Assembly: GCF_000264905.1 (NCBI RefSeq)
Contig: NW_006763137.1
Coordinates: forward strand, 360,237 to 424,236
From: Stereum hirsutum FP-91666 SS1
Taxonomy: Eukaryota > Basidiomycota > Agaricomycetes > Russulales > Stereaceae
Length of the DNA: 64,000 nucleotides
Direction of reading: 5' to 3'
Shown piece after piece: positions 26,560 to 38,341 of the stretch. Below the pieces are notes generated by a model, which saw nothing but the letters and a program-made list of their open reading frames with translations, was not told the origin of the DNA and ran no database searches. Made by a program: the position numbers and the translations under genes. Each line of letters starts with the position of its first letter. Positions within the stretch are counted from its first letter, which is position 1.

Positions 26560-28714
26560 ATCAGGGCACGAAGTTGGAATGGAGTATCTCTCGTTTTGAT
26601 GACTGAGGTGGTACGTAGTAACGTCGTCGGCACCCACTGATGATCTCCGTGCATGTCATTGATCTTGTCAGTCTGAGATGACGTCTGTGTCTCACAAGAG
26701 GGCATGGAGGCGATGGCTCCATATAATCCCCGACGTTGGCACGACCAGTCCTGAGACTGCATGAGATTGCTAGTCTGGTCTAGTTGTGATACCACCGAGC
26801 TGATGGTCTCCATCTCCCTGTTCCGCACCAGTGGTGATCTACCCTACGCTGTATGTCAGTCATGACCGATGAGACGGTGTAACTGTCCGGTCTGATGGCT
26901 GCAGCCATCGCCGACGTTTACGCCATGTCATAATGTGTTGACCTACTGTATGTAGGTGGACTAGGTGAGTCGATTTACGTTCTCTTGGGCATTAGGTCTT
27001 TTTCCTCTCGCCGCTCCTTCACTACCCTTTAGGGCGTCCTGGCTTCAGTTAGCTGGCTCTCTGGATTCAATGGCGCCCGGTCTTTTGCTTCGTATGTAAC
27101 GGGAACTTGAACGGGCGCTCGAAGGCGAGATAGTGTGGCGCACCGTGTGGTATTTACCCTACACCTCTCTGGTTTGCCTATGTTTCAAGTTTCGGTGTCT
27201 TAGCATGGACTACTCGGGATATAATCTATAGTGTGCCGGCATTCTACTGGGGTGAAATTAAGCGCTCTTTGGCAGTATCAAAATCAACTACATTACTGAC
27301 ATGTGTCAATTTCGTGACTCGAGCCTCATGAGTGGCTTCGGGGCTATACTCGCGGCGCAGGTGTGGCGAAGATTTTAGAGAGAACTCTACAAGCCTGAAA
27401 CCTATACACAATTCTGAACACAGTCAAAGATCTGCGTAGGATCCGAAACTCATTCTGCCAACCAGTGAGTTTTGAGCAAGAACAGGATTAGAGGGATTTC
27501 GCGCCACAGTGGCACCATGATGGTTGTTCCTTGATTCAAGCGCCGAAAGCGGGGGTCGAAGTGACCAATTGCCGCGTGGTTCGCCTTCCTGGGCTGCTCT
27601 TGCACATCAATCGCTTCCACCAAGGCTACATACACTGCCTACGAGACTCCTGTGTTGATCATCGATGGCACAGATATCTGACATGCTGTTTACACGACGT
27701 TGGACGAGAACCGGGCTTCTTGTTTCGAAAATCTTTTGGAAGGACGGTGACAGTTCTGTCGACACCGAGGACTTTCTCTGACATATTCAAGGACCGGGGC
27801 AATCTGCGAACCTTATGAGGTTGAAGGTGAATCACTCTCGCTCGTCATGATGGAACATCATTTGACGCGGATTTTCAATGCACTGATACGCCTGGTTGAA
27901 AGGATACGTCGGGCACAGTGTCCCCCGCCCCCGTCATCACCCATCGCCACTCAAAAAGCTCTGCCCGAGACACTCCTGAGGAATGTACACCCGCCACCGC
28001 CGACTGATACCTTGAGTATGAGCTGAACCTTGGCATTCTCTGCTACTGCTACATTGATGCTCGAGAGTTTGTCACGAAACTCTTCATACGCGGGGCTGAG
28101 AGACAACACATCCATCGGAACTTGCTCTTCACCTACTCCGCCTGAATCTGACTTCCGTAACACATGGTTGGTCTCAGTGTCTCGCGATCCTCTTAGGTGT
28201 CTATATGGATGGTTGTCATCAGCAACAGACTAGGATAACGTATCCTATTCTTACTTACGGTCGTGGTGGCTCGTATCGAGACGCTCAGGGACTGGATTTG
28301 TGAAGGATGTGGACATTCTGCTGTTTTCTTCGCTCCGTTTCACGAGCGCTTAAGTATCGTCCATCCAGCCGCTCTCCTAGATCTGATAGCAACTGTATGT
28401 CCTCCGGTCGCCTTGACTCGAGTTGCACCCAGATACCTCGGCTGCCAGTGTTTCTCCTCGCGGACCAGTACCCGGCTCTGACGCCCCTCTCTGTGGCATG
28501 TCTGGCGGCGACGTCTCCGGACGCTGGCGCTCCCTGCTTCTTGATCTCTTACTCCCCACTGGGATTTCAGAGGCTTGTACTAACAAGCGGTAGTATGGTC
28601 GCGTTCGTATAAAAACCTCTGACAACAGACATGTTTTCACCATCCCCCCGGTCACAGGCCATTCACCTCTCATCCAATCTTCACTATATCCCCCTCACTT
28701 TGAATCTACTCGAA
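26560..28714. other. Gene-poor region with a possible minus-strand exon
   Basis: A minus-strand segment at 28163-28020 (VPMDVLSLSPAYEEFRDKLS, SSINVAVAENAKVQLILK) reads like a genuine exon, but I cannot place its neighbours. A second minus-strand stretch at 27635-27450 (VEAIDVQEQPRKANHAAIGH) is weaker. Nothing else in the 2.1 kb is convincing. Confidence 0.3.
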
Positions 28715-29042
28715 ATGTGCATGCTCGTGCAGACCATCCACCTCTTCCGCTGCGGCCACCAGACCCTGGTTGGTCCCGCGAGAGTACGTTCACCTCCTCA
28801 TATTCTCTCATTAAAGTTCTCTCATAAGCACATTCGATCAGCGCGTCGACTGTGCAACAACAGGATGCCGTCACAGCAGCGTGCATCCCGAAGGACCCCA
28901 TGCCTGTTTGCAGCTCTGCAAGCAAGAGTGAGCCACCCTCTTGATACCTTCAGCTCACAATAATCCTAATTCTCGCTTCAGGCCAATCAAGAGGGACGTA
29001 GTTGAGAAGAGCCCCGGCCGCTGCCCCAAGGGATGCGCTTAG
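28715..29042 (+). CDS. Small Cys/His-rich protein, 71 residues
   Basis: Three exons (28715-28783, 28842-28927, 28982-29042) join in frame through standard GT-AG introns of 58 and 54 nt. The product starts MCMLVQTIHLFRCGHQTLVG. It has many paired Cys and His: RCGH, VDCATTGCRHSSVHP, GPHACLQLCKQE and a terminal GRCPKGCA. No signal peptide or membrane segment is present. The spacing looks suited to binding one or two zinc ions, but it matches no zinc finger I can name. The gene is too short and intron-split to appear as a long ORF. Support is the fit of three exons, matching phases and the conserved-looking Cys/His pattern; function is unknown. Confidence 0.6.
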
Positions 29043-30374
29043 ACGAAGGGCTCCATCGTCCGCGTTCGCCTCTACTTTCTCCGAATGAGGCCCGGAATGA
29101 CCTCTCACCGTTAACCACATCTTTCAATTCTCTACTGTTCTGCAATGCGCCTTCCATTGATATATCGGACCTTCTCGCCACCGAATACTCTACCTAGTCT
29201 AACGCCCTGATAGTCCGGCCATTCCGCCACCCACCCCCACTCACTCCGATACTATCCATATTCTCTCACCTAATTCTTCTTGCATTCTGCACATCTTATT
29301 TCTTGAAATGTATTGGCACTGGCATCGGCATCTGACCCTGGCGATTCTTGTTCGTTCATTATTGTAGCAAGTACGCACGCATCCGTCCATGATTGGCTCG
29401 TTTGTTCATAGTATTACGGCCCCGCATTGACACTATCCCTCCATACGTATGCATATGTACGCACTCCACCGCATAATCAATACCAGCACAGCCTCCGCCA
29501 CTCGATGTTGTCTCCAGTGGGATGTTCATGATAGAGATCAATCCGCGATGCGCGTGAGGCTGAGGACCCGGCGGGAGCGTAGGGGCGAAAATTTATAATG
29601 GGTCGGACGGAGTTGGCGGGGAGAGGGTGACGCGTTTCTCGCTCGAGAGAGGGAGGAACGAACCTCGAACCTAATTCAAGGAGCCAACGACTCCGGTCGA
29701 AGTCGAGGTCAGTTTAACTCTCCATCTAGCGAGAAGATGAACGACGCACCGACGTAATTCTCCATGGGTCTGTGTCTGCTCGCTTCGGGCGATCTGTTGC
29801 GGCTGCGAAGGTCGATTAAGTTGTTAGACGACGTCGAGGAAGGTACCACGTCCTAATACAGACGAGACTCGGCTTCGAGACATTTGGGTGGCGAAAGTAG
29901 CTTCGAGGTTACGATTGATTGGCGCGCCCTCGCTTAGCCGAGGCCGAAGAATGAGGGAGCTCGAAGCATTCTATTACTCGTCTGACACAAGGGGACACAC
30001 AACATGTTGATGTCGCCTCTTCTTCAAGTTCGAACTGATTGGCGATCCCAAACCCATGCTAATAATGAACTTGACCCACATCCGTCGTCCCGTCTACGGG
30101 TCGATCAACTTCTCCCGCTCTGAGACTGATTCAGACATGCAACATGTTCAAAGCTGACTGGATGAGCGACTGCGACGTCGACGATCATCGCATCCACGGA
30201 CAACAAGTTGAGATAGTGGCTGCTCTTGACTCTGAAGATCCGAGAGGAACGAACATGCTATGCATGAGCGCGCCCCCGTAGCCCTTCGGTGAGCTCGCTC
30301 GAGGCGGGCCTCACTTAGATGGTCGACACGGAGATGCCCCGACTGATTAGCGAACCTCCCACACATCTATTGAA
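29043..30374. other. Intergenic region
   Basis: About 1.3 kb with no supported coding region. It includes GA/CG-rich stretches around 29560-29700 and several short sequences resembling one another (for example TGATTGGCG at about 29915 and 30038), without clear repeat boundaries. Confidence 0.4.
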
Positions 30375-30896
30375 TTATCGACAAATTAAATACACGAGTA
30401 GACGCGCTCCGCCCCGGGACGCGGGCACTCCAGGTGGTTTGGGATATAAGCGTGGAGGACACCGAACAGGGAACGGTTCGTCCGAAGGGTGAAGATCACG
30501 GAATGGGCGCTTATAGCACTGCAGTCTGATACCACGGTCCGAGGACGAGGATGGGTTGTATTTTGGCGCTGTGCCAGCGCTTAAAGCCTCAAGGCGAGCC
30601 ACCGTTTCCCGCCATAGCAGGTTCAGAGAGCCGGCCTTGAGCACCAGGTCGCAGAGCAAGCTGTACCAACTTGGTGAATGACTCTTGGGTGTGACGAGAA
30701 CAGCCGGTACATGCAGAGAGACAGCCTCGATGGGACACAGGAGTTCCTTTTGTTCCTTGAAAGAGAATTTTAGGAATGCAAGGACCGACGTATGTATATC
30801 GAGATCTGTCATGTCGAACCGGCGAAAAAAAATACCAAGAAAGGTGTCAGAGTCGACAGACCAGTAGGTAGTTTCGAGCCGTGCGTGAGGAGTCAT
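30375..30896 (-). CDS. Hypothetical protein
   Basis: A single open frame of 173 codons starts with ATG at 30896. It contains FLGIFFRRFDMTDLDIHTSV, FLKFSFKEQKELLCP, EAVSLHVPAVLVTPK and SWYSLLCDLVLKAGSLNLLW, which have a plausible mixture of helices and strands. The last third is Pro/Arg-rich and could be read-through past a missed intron. Upstream minus-strand sequence to 31075 (FRCCRKHIFSHKSMA) might be another exon. No family is recognised. The evidence is ORF length and composition only. Confidence 0.35.
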   Translation of the reverse strand: MTPHARLETTYWSVDSDTFLGIFFRRFDMTDLDIHTSVLAFLKFSFKEQKELLCPIEAVSLHVPAVLVTPKSHSPSWYSLLCDLVLKAGSLNLLWRETVARLEALSAGTAPKYNPSSSSDRGIRLQCYKRPFRDLHPSDEPFPVRCPPRLYPKPPGVPASRGGARLLVYLICR

Positions 30897-31555
30897 GCAA
30901 CCGTTAGAGCTCGCATTGAGGACACAGACCTATGGGCCATCGATTTGTGGCTGAATATGTGTTTGCGACAACATCTGAAAGCGGCAGCGACTACGTCACG
31001 ATGTGGAGAGAATGGGCTGATCAAATTCGTAGTCAATGGCTTCAGATAAATAAATGAATCATCCACGTAGCTCATTCTGCAACACAGATGCGCGTAAAAG
31101 TACCGTGACTGTCACTATGTTCAGCACGGTGAACAGAGCGAGCTAGGACATAGAAGTACAAATAGCTCTGGGCTCACTGGCCTGCCAATCGCAATGAGGT
31201 CAATTACATAGAAAGAAGTCGAACAGAGACTTGCCAGATGGTTGATTGTTGAGCTTGACGCCGGGGAGCGACGCCCAGATTCAAGGTTACTTATAAGCCT
31301 GACTCCGAGCCCCTCTGGACATCTTTGAAATTAGAATAGCGGTCACAAGAAAAGCGAGTATTTCAGAGCGACCGAATGTCTGATGCCCTACCCATTATAC
31401 TTAGACTAAAGCCTCAAAGCCATGAGCTAGATTCGAGAGAGTCCGAGAGAGAGGCTGCCGGGGTTTGCCGAAGCAGTCGACGCGTCTTCTGAATCTTCGC
31501 TTGAGACTCAACTTGCAATTGTCAAAAAGGTCGGTCTTGATGTCAGTACCGATAG
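30897..31555. other. Intergenic region
   Basis: Between the hypothetical ORF and the tRNA gene I see no other supported feature. Confidence 0.4.
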
Positions 31556-31641
31556 TCCTCCGAGTGGGAGTCGAGCCCACGACCTCAAGATAACATGATT
31601 TCCATTACAGTCTCGCGCTCTTCCAGCTGAGCTATCAGAGG
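31556..31641 (-). tRNA. tRNA-Tyr (anticodon GTA) with a 13-nt intron
   Basis: Read on the minus strand from 31641, the acceptor stem CCTCTGA pairs with TCGGAGG and is followed by discriminator A at 31556. The D arm is GCTCAGCTGGAAGAGC. The anticodon stem is CGAGA/TCTTG with anticodon GTA at 31608-31606. The T arm is GTGGG/CCCAC with the internal promoter B box GGCTCGACTCC. A 13-nt intron (31592-31604) interrupts the loop one base 3' of the anticodon, the canonical position for nuclear tRNA introns, and tRNA-Tyr genes of eukaryotes usually carry one. Confidence 0.96.
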
Positions 31642-32150
31642 GTTGTGCGGATGACAAAGGATGAGAATCGCCTCCATCATATGCTGAATAGTGTCCGGCA
31701 GAGGCCATGAGCAAGGCTGACATGAAAAAGAGAGACACTATTGTACGAATGCTAGAGATATGCGCGGGGGTTGGCGGGAAAAACCCAGTCCATCATAATC
31801 ACCATCTAAAGGAAGGAATGAAGGGATGTTCGTAGCAGAAATTGACATCGGAGCAACATCGGAGTTCCACAAAATCTGAGGCCACAATCCCGCGCCACAA
31901 TCCTGTTCACGCCACACTTTTGTCATGTCGGGATCGAACCAGCGCTTTGAAACTTCCACCTTCCTTGCTTCCGTCTCCTTCGGAGTCTCTCTCGGAAATC
32001 GTATTCTTAGTGTCCGAACAGCAAGGGCTATCATTCATATCAAACTCTGTGACTGGTTTACTTGTTGTCGATATATTCGAGACTTCTGAATTCCGCTGAG
32101 CGAATTTGAACACAAGTTGATCTACCCACATCCTTTGTCACTTACAACAA
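31642..32150. other. Intergenic region
   Basis: About 510 bp upstream of the acetyltransferase gene. The minus-strand ORF at 31738-32034 has no upstream or downstream exon context and I do not call it. It probably contains the promoter of the plus-strand gene. Confidence 0.4.
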
Positions 32151-34275
32151 ATGCCAGTTGGTTCCAGAACTAGTCACTACAACTCTGGGGATGATGATTA
32201 TATCGAAACAGACCATACGGTAAGTATGATATCTGTACATCCTAATCTCCATCGTCAAGTTGTCAACGTCTTCTATTTTACAGAGTTCAACAAGAAGAAG
32301 CAAGCGTCTTCGTACAGAGTCGAAAGTTAAAAGGAAGACTGAAGTAGTCCGCGTCAAGAAGGAGGAATCTTCTGACCCTGGTCCATTCGAGACGCATCGC
32401 ACCTTTTCCCTTCACTCTCTACACGATGTTCTCGCTAGAACATATGCTTCGGAGGATGCAGAAGACGGCGACTTCGAAGAAATCGTAGACGCTATCTTAC
32501 CGGATTGGAAGAGACTGAAGGACGAACTGGAGAAGGATAGCGAAAGGGACGAGCTCGTGCGTACCTTTCATTTACACTTTGTTATCATTTTGTTTGACAC
32601 CGTACATATCTCAATAGGGTCGACCTCTACTACTGCTCACGCCCGACGACGAAGACAGACTCACGCGTCGATTGGAAAAGAAACGAGACACCACAGGCTC
32701 TCAGACGACCGTCGAATATCTTATTCTTCGCAAACTGAAGGTACAAAAGGTGTGCATCTGGGGCTCTCCTCCAATTTCAAATCCTCATCCTCCAACTTCC
32801 TGAATTATGGAATTGTTCGCAGCTTCGTCGCAGTCATTCCTCAACATGTCCTGCCCTTCGGCCTTCCCTCTCCGCCAAAAACGCCACCACCACACCCACA
32901 CCCCTTGCGCGCCCAAACCTTCCACCACCACCGAACCAAGCTACTCTCGACGGTCTCTACGCCATCCAGTCGACGCCTTACGAAAGTTCATTCCTGTCTC
33001 GTTTACGTGGTGTCAATTACGCACCTGGACGCGAAGGATCTGAACATGCCTTCAGCGCGACCAGCACTACCAACACCGGAATGGACCTGTTCGGGAATGA
33101 GATATCAGTGTCGAACATGGTCGTATCTGTGGACTGGGAGACCAGGTCACCATGGATGGAGTTGATGGAGGATATAAGAGCGCATCATGTTCTCAAATCG
33201 TGCGTTTCTTCGACTTCTCCGTCCACCGACCTAGCGACCGCTGTTCTAGCCCACTTTCAATCCATTCCATGCTCATACCACATTTCGACAGTGCCGAAAG
33301 TATAGATCTAGAAAATTACGAGCCAGAACCTCTCAAGCCCATAACTTATGTCCCACTTCGTCCCTCGCACCTCCCTCAAATCCACGACATACTCCGACGG
33401 TCCTTCTGGACTGGGGTTGACGGTACGTCTACTTTCTTCCCTCTTTCATTCACCACAGCTCCCTCTCGTATCTTTCTCGATACACCGGCTGAAATCAACA
33501 TCTCCATATCTAGTATCAGACTCGCTCATATATGCTCCAACAAAAAGCACCATCGTGGCAACATATGGGCACCTTGTCGTCGGATGCGCGTTCTTGAGCT
33601 CGCCAGTGGAGACGTATATCACTTATCTCGCGGTGAGAGCGGGCTGGGAGAGGGCTCAGATTGCTACGTGAGTGGTTTTCCTTAAATTTTAGCCCTCCAG
33701 TGGAGTCAATGCAATGTGTGACACCCGGCCTTTGAGCCATCGTGGTCTCGAAGACTGCAAAGAGAAGCGGGATCATGTCTTCGAGGGTCAGGCCACGAAT
33801 ATCAATCTTAAGCAGATTTAATATTACAGGTGCAGAGCGGTGAATTATAATACCAGAGACAAATATGCACGAGAAATGCAGAACAGATACCCTCTATCTT
33901 ATCCGTGACCTAACCGTCCAATCTACTGACCATCGAAACCTCTCAACATATCTACAAACAGGTCCATGCTCTACCACCTCATCACCCGTAACCCTTCGCG
34001 CGACATCACCCTCCACGTCTCCGCTAACAATCCTGCTATGGTGCGTCCCACATCTTGTGCCCACTCCCGCTCCTATCCCAGGTCCCGCCCTGCCGTCCTC
34101 CTAATCTCAAAGTGCCAAAAGCATCTTCTGACCTGATGCACAAACATATCCGCAGCTTCTATACAACCGCTTCGGCTTCAAAGCCGAGGAGTTCGTCGTC
34201 GGCTTCTATGAAGACTACCTCGACCCACAATCTCGAGCGTCCAAAAATGCCTTCCGGCTGCGACTGCGTCGATGA
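32151..34275 (+). CDS. KAT14: KAT14 (CSRP2BP)-like GNAT acetyltransferase
   Basis: Start at 32151 (exon 1 ends 32219). The N-terminal half is basic and low in recognisable motifs (STRRSKRLRTESKVKRK, then YAIQSTPYESSFLSRLRGVN). The C-terminal half carries the GNAT domain: YVPLRPSHLPQIHDILRRSF, VVGCAFLSSPVETYITYLAV, MLYHLITRNPSRDITLHVSA, NNPAMLLYNRFGFKAEEFVV and a final NAFRLRLRR at 34275. This order and wording match animal KAT14, the acetyltransferase subunit of the ATAC complex. The acetyl-CoA loop that in KAT14 reads R-x-x-G-x-A is E-R-A-Q-I-A here (33648-33665). The GNAT domain is split by a 294-nt intron (33668-33961). The substrate is probably a histone or chromatin protein, by family only. 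Confidence 0.8.
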
Positions 34276-34497
34276 GCATATACTCGTCCAACTATTTCGA
34301 TCTCCCTTCCATCCGGACCTCAACTGCTCAAGACCTAATTACTAGACGCCACTACGACATCCTCCGGCCAAAAGCCGTCCTTCGACGCGAGGCTCATACA
34401 CACCGTGAATATACCATAGCTGGGACCAATCCGACCTCAAGAGAAGCGCATCGGGGGTGGTCGACTCCGTCATCAACCCACACGCCAGTCCAGAAAC

Positions 34498-37400
34498 TCA
34501 GGCTACCTTCGTCCTCTTCGCACCCCTCACCATACCCTCATCAACCGTCGTGGAGCTCGCAACTCCTGACGCCACAGTGCTTGATCCTGGCTTCCTCGAT
34601 GTTGGAGGTTTCGACGTGGATGCGCGTGCCGCTGTAACGGAAGAAGCGGTAGAGCGCCTCTTCACACCGAAGTCTGCCAATGTAGTAGGCATTTTGTGAG
34701 GGCGATCCGAGCTTGCTGGCACCGGTATTACCTTGGGGGCCAGTTTCCAATGCGAATCCGAGGAGGTTGGGGTACGTGCGGTGGGTTGTGCATGAATGGC
34801 TGGCGACGAAGACGAAGACGACTGCGACTTAGATCCATTCTTTGCTGTGGCTGGAAGCTTAGCTGGCCGTGTGGAGGAAGGCCTCGCATTCCCCGAAGAC
34901 GAAAGGGTGCCCTTGTCTTGACTTTCTCCGGACTTTTGACTGGTAGGAGCTGGGAAAGTTGGCGAGGGCTGTGTCCGCGGGTGCCGACCAGTAGGTGATG
35001 CCGATACAGGAGGCAGAAGTAGAGGACGCGGTTTAATGTATCCATTGGTGACTGGTTGTGCAGTATTGCGTGATGAGAGTTCTCGGATCGGGCTAACGTT
35101 GTCGACGAGCAGTGGGCGTGGTTTGATGTACACTGACGAAGGGTTTTGCGACACAATAACGTCAGGTTGATCGTGGGAATTTCCGGATTGAGACGTTGTC
35201 AAGGTTTGTGGCGGTCTCGATGACGAGGGGGTAGATTTCGTCGAAGGTTGTGGTGGTGCAGCGGTTACTTTCCGTGGCGTTGAGACTATCGCCGTCTTCG
35301 TCTGAAAGTTCGAAGAGTTAGACATATGTGGCTGCGATATCGATTTGCTCGTGGCGTTGACGGTGGTCGTCGCTGCCGACCTTGATGTAGTCGACTTGGT
35401 GACTTCGGCAGAGGAAACCGACATGGACGAACGACTGGAGGTCGGCATAGACATAGCCTTCTCCTTGTCGTATCGGACTTGGACCTCTTGCAACCACTGG
35501 TCGCTGTCGCCTTCGTAGCCCTCATACAGCCAGACATGTCTATGAATAGTGAAGCGAGTCAGCGGATCATAGTGACGGCAGGTATGCGTAAGTGACAAGA
35601 ATAAATGGTTGAACGTACCGTCCAACGACTCGTTTCGGGTTGATGAACTTGTTATACCCAACACGCCAACCCAGCTGCGAGGTTAGGCACTGTATAATCT
35701 CGTCCGCGTTGCCGAGAAGCACGATCTAAAAGGATTGAAGTTGTCAGTCATCTTCGCGACCATGGAGAATAAGCAGCAGGATGCAATGGTCATCGTACTT
35801 ACATCAGGGTTGATGTGGCGCACAGGAGTCTTATTGATGAGAATCTTTGTACGCAAGATATCCGTCTGGTGTCAGCTAACTGCTCCGCAGAACAGGCACT
35901 CATCAAGACATACCTGAGGGATGGAGTGTGGCATGTGCGCTGAAGAGATATGAATACGACGGTCGAATGAACTATCGCTGGAGGAACGTACCGAGTATCT
36001 CAGAGACGGGAGCGACCTTGAGAGATGTACCGATGACGATGATCAGATCGACCTGATCCCGGTCAGCCGCAAGAGCGTGGTCGAAATCGTCCGTCAATTT
36101 CTCCCCAAAGAATGTTATGTCCGGCTGTGCACAACATAAAAATAATCGGTTCTCACGCGAAGACTATATAAATGGTGTTTTCTTACCTTCATAATATAAG
36201 GGGGATACACAACGTCTTCTTCCTCGGTATCAACCTCTTCGAAAGGATTCTTCTTCTTCCCTTTGCTCTTTCTCTTACCTTTCTTGCGCTTCTGTGGAAG
36301 TTGAGAGGACTTCGCATTCTCAGCGCAGGCTTTGCAGATCGGAACCTCGCCTTTGAGAATGTCGGCCTCAATAGCGTTCCCGGGAAGACGAACGTGGCAA
36401 CTTAGACAAGAGGCTGTGGCGAATGAGCCGTGACATTGGAGGACGGAACGGACGCCGGCAAGGGTCTCGAGTGTGTCAATATTTTGAGTGTAATTCTAAA
36501 TCATCGATGAGGACGCGACACGGGTCGCGGATGAGTGAAGAAGAAGACTGACCCGTAGGAGCTGAGCACGCAATGAGGATGGAAGCCGATATTAGTCCCA
36601 GTTTATGACCTATAAACAGAAGGGGGTGTTACCTTGCCTCTGTCTTCAACTTCCTTGATGAAGCGATGGCATAAAGACGGCTTGAAGTTTGAAGGGTATA
36701 TTTGTTTAGCGAAAGAACTGAGACTTGGAAGTCAGTATCACGAGTGGTCACGGGAAGCATGTTTCGGCTCACTAAAATACTGAGTCGCATTGACGTCGAG
36801 CTGCGGTATGAGCAACCGCGCACAAGAGAGCTTGAGGAAGATAGACTTACCAGCAGGATTCTGCTTGAAATAAGATATGTCGAACCTAGAAAGGGTATTT
36901 CGTCAACACTTTCAGAAACGAGTAGCAAGGTTCGGGCCTACATCTGTTGCGGGTCATCTAGATCATACTCTCCACTATCCTTGAGCGTGGCATAGAGTCC
37001 ATTCCGTGAGCGGAAGTCAGGAATACCACATGAGACACCTACAGAGGCAGGTCAGTCACGTTTAAGCGACAATCCGAAATGAATCAACTTACTGATGCCC
37101 GCACCAGTGAGGATTAGGATCTTCTTAGAAGATTTGATGAGCTCTACGGCGTCATTAACAGTATTGTATTGTGATAGCTTGTCGCGCTGCTGAAGCCTGC
37201 CACGTGAAGGGTTAGTGAATGGACGGATTAATCACAGTGAATGAAGATAGTATTGGGAGTAAAACAGTCTATTATGCCATGATATCGGGCCTCCGAGGCC
37301 TCAGTGATAGCAACGCTATCTTCGTTCGGATGATCGCGAAAGCCATCAAGTTTCACGCACTGGCGATACCTCGCACCACTGGGATGCTTCAGTGAGGCAG

Positions 37401-38341
37401 TAATAGCATTCATGATCACAGTATCTATTCGATCAAATCGGGGCCGGATCGAAAGATGGGCATGACAATGCCGACAATGCCGGAAGAATACTTCTTGGAC
37501 GACAGGCAGGCTTTCAAAGCGAAATCCGAGCGATAACTGTTGTCCTTGCCGGACGTTCATGTTTGCACATCACGTTCCAAGACTGTCGAATGGTAGACTG
37601 GAGACCACGGATATCGAATAGAGACTCACTCTTGTGAGCAAGCGACCTTGAGAAAATAGAGGAGAGTGTTGGTCTTCTTTTGTCGAAGCTCTGCGCACTG
37701 TGGTCCAAGTATTAACGAGTAAGTCATGCTTGACGAACACATATTCTTACGAGACATATCCCAAAAGCGAGCAAAAGCTCGTGTATTGGGACAGCACGAT
37801 TTATGACATATTCCTGGATAAACGAGGACATGCCTACAGAAAGCGTGTCAGCAACATGTCAGTCATCGGACGCTTGCAACGCGCCTCGCTCTTTCAGATG
37901 GTGCTGAATCTGCTTGATATCTTGTTTCGTCCATCGTTCAGGAACACTATCTGAGAACCGAATCCGTCACTTTCCGATATATCACCACAGTGACAACTCG
38001 TATGACTTACCTTCCCCACCTTTCCAAGGGTCAAAGCCCTCATCCTCGTCGAGGGTCACAGAACCTGGTCCGGCGATAATTCGCGTGCCGTCCTCGTCTA
38101 ACATGTCAACATCCCCGGCTCCGTCAGTCAGATCTACAACAGAGTGATAGTCCAAGTCATCGAGGATATCCTCCAACGCGTCCTGGTCAATATCCACTAC
38201 TTCGGCCGCATCGACGAAAGCAGTAATCTGGGCCTCGTAGATAGCTCGGCGTCTGCGCGTACTCGTCGCGTCGTCGTCATTAGCAATCTTTACATGACCC
38301 GGAGTAGCTAGAGGCCCGTTCTGAGGAACCAGTGAGGGCAT
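34498..38341 (-). CDS. Sir2-family NAD-dependent protein deacetylase with long C-terminal tail
   Basis: The ATG is at 38341. After an acidic N-terminus come the conserved sirtuin exons: [55 protein letters not shown], the catalytic-His motif LQCHGSF (His codon 36430-36432), two zinc-binding CxxC pairs (CLSC, CKAC), [35 protein letters not shown] and LINKTPVRH. This is the class I (Sir2/Hst/SIRT1) pattern. A Lys-rich insert ([15 protein letters not shown]) may be a nuclear localisation signal. A Ser/Thr/Pro-rich tail of over 300 residues ends at 34498. The intron at 37197-37629 is unusually long (433 nt). The gene is convergent with the KAT14-like gene, with stop codons 222 bp apart. Confidence 0.92.
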
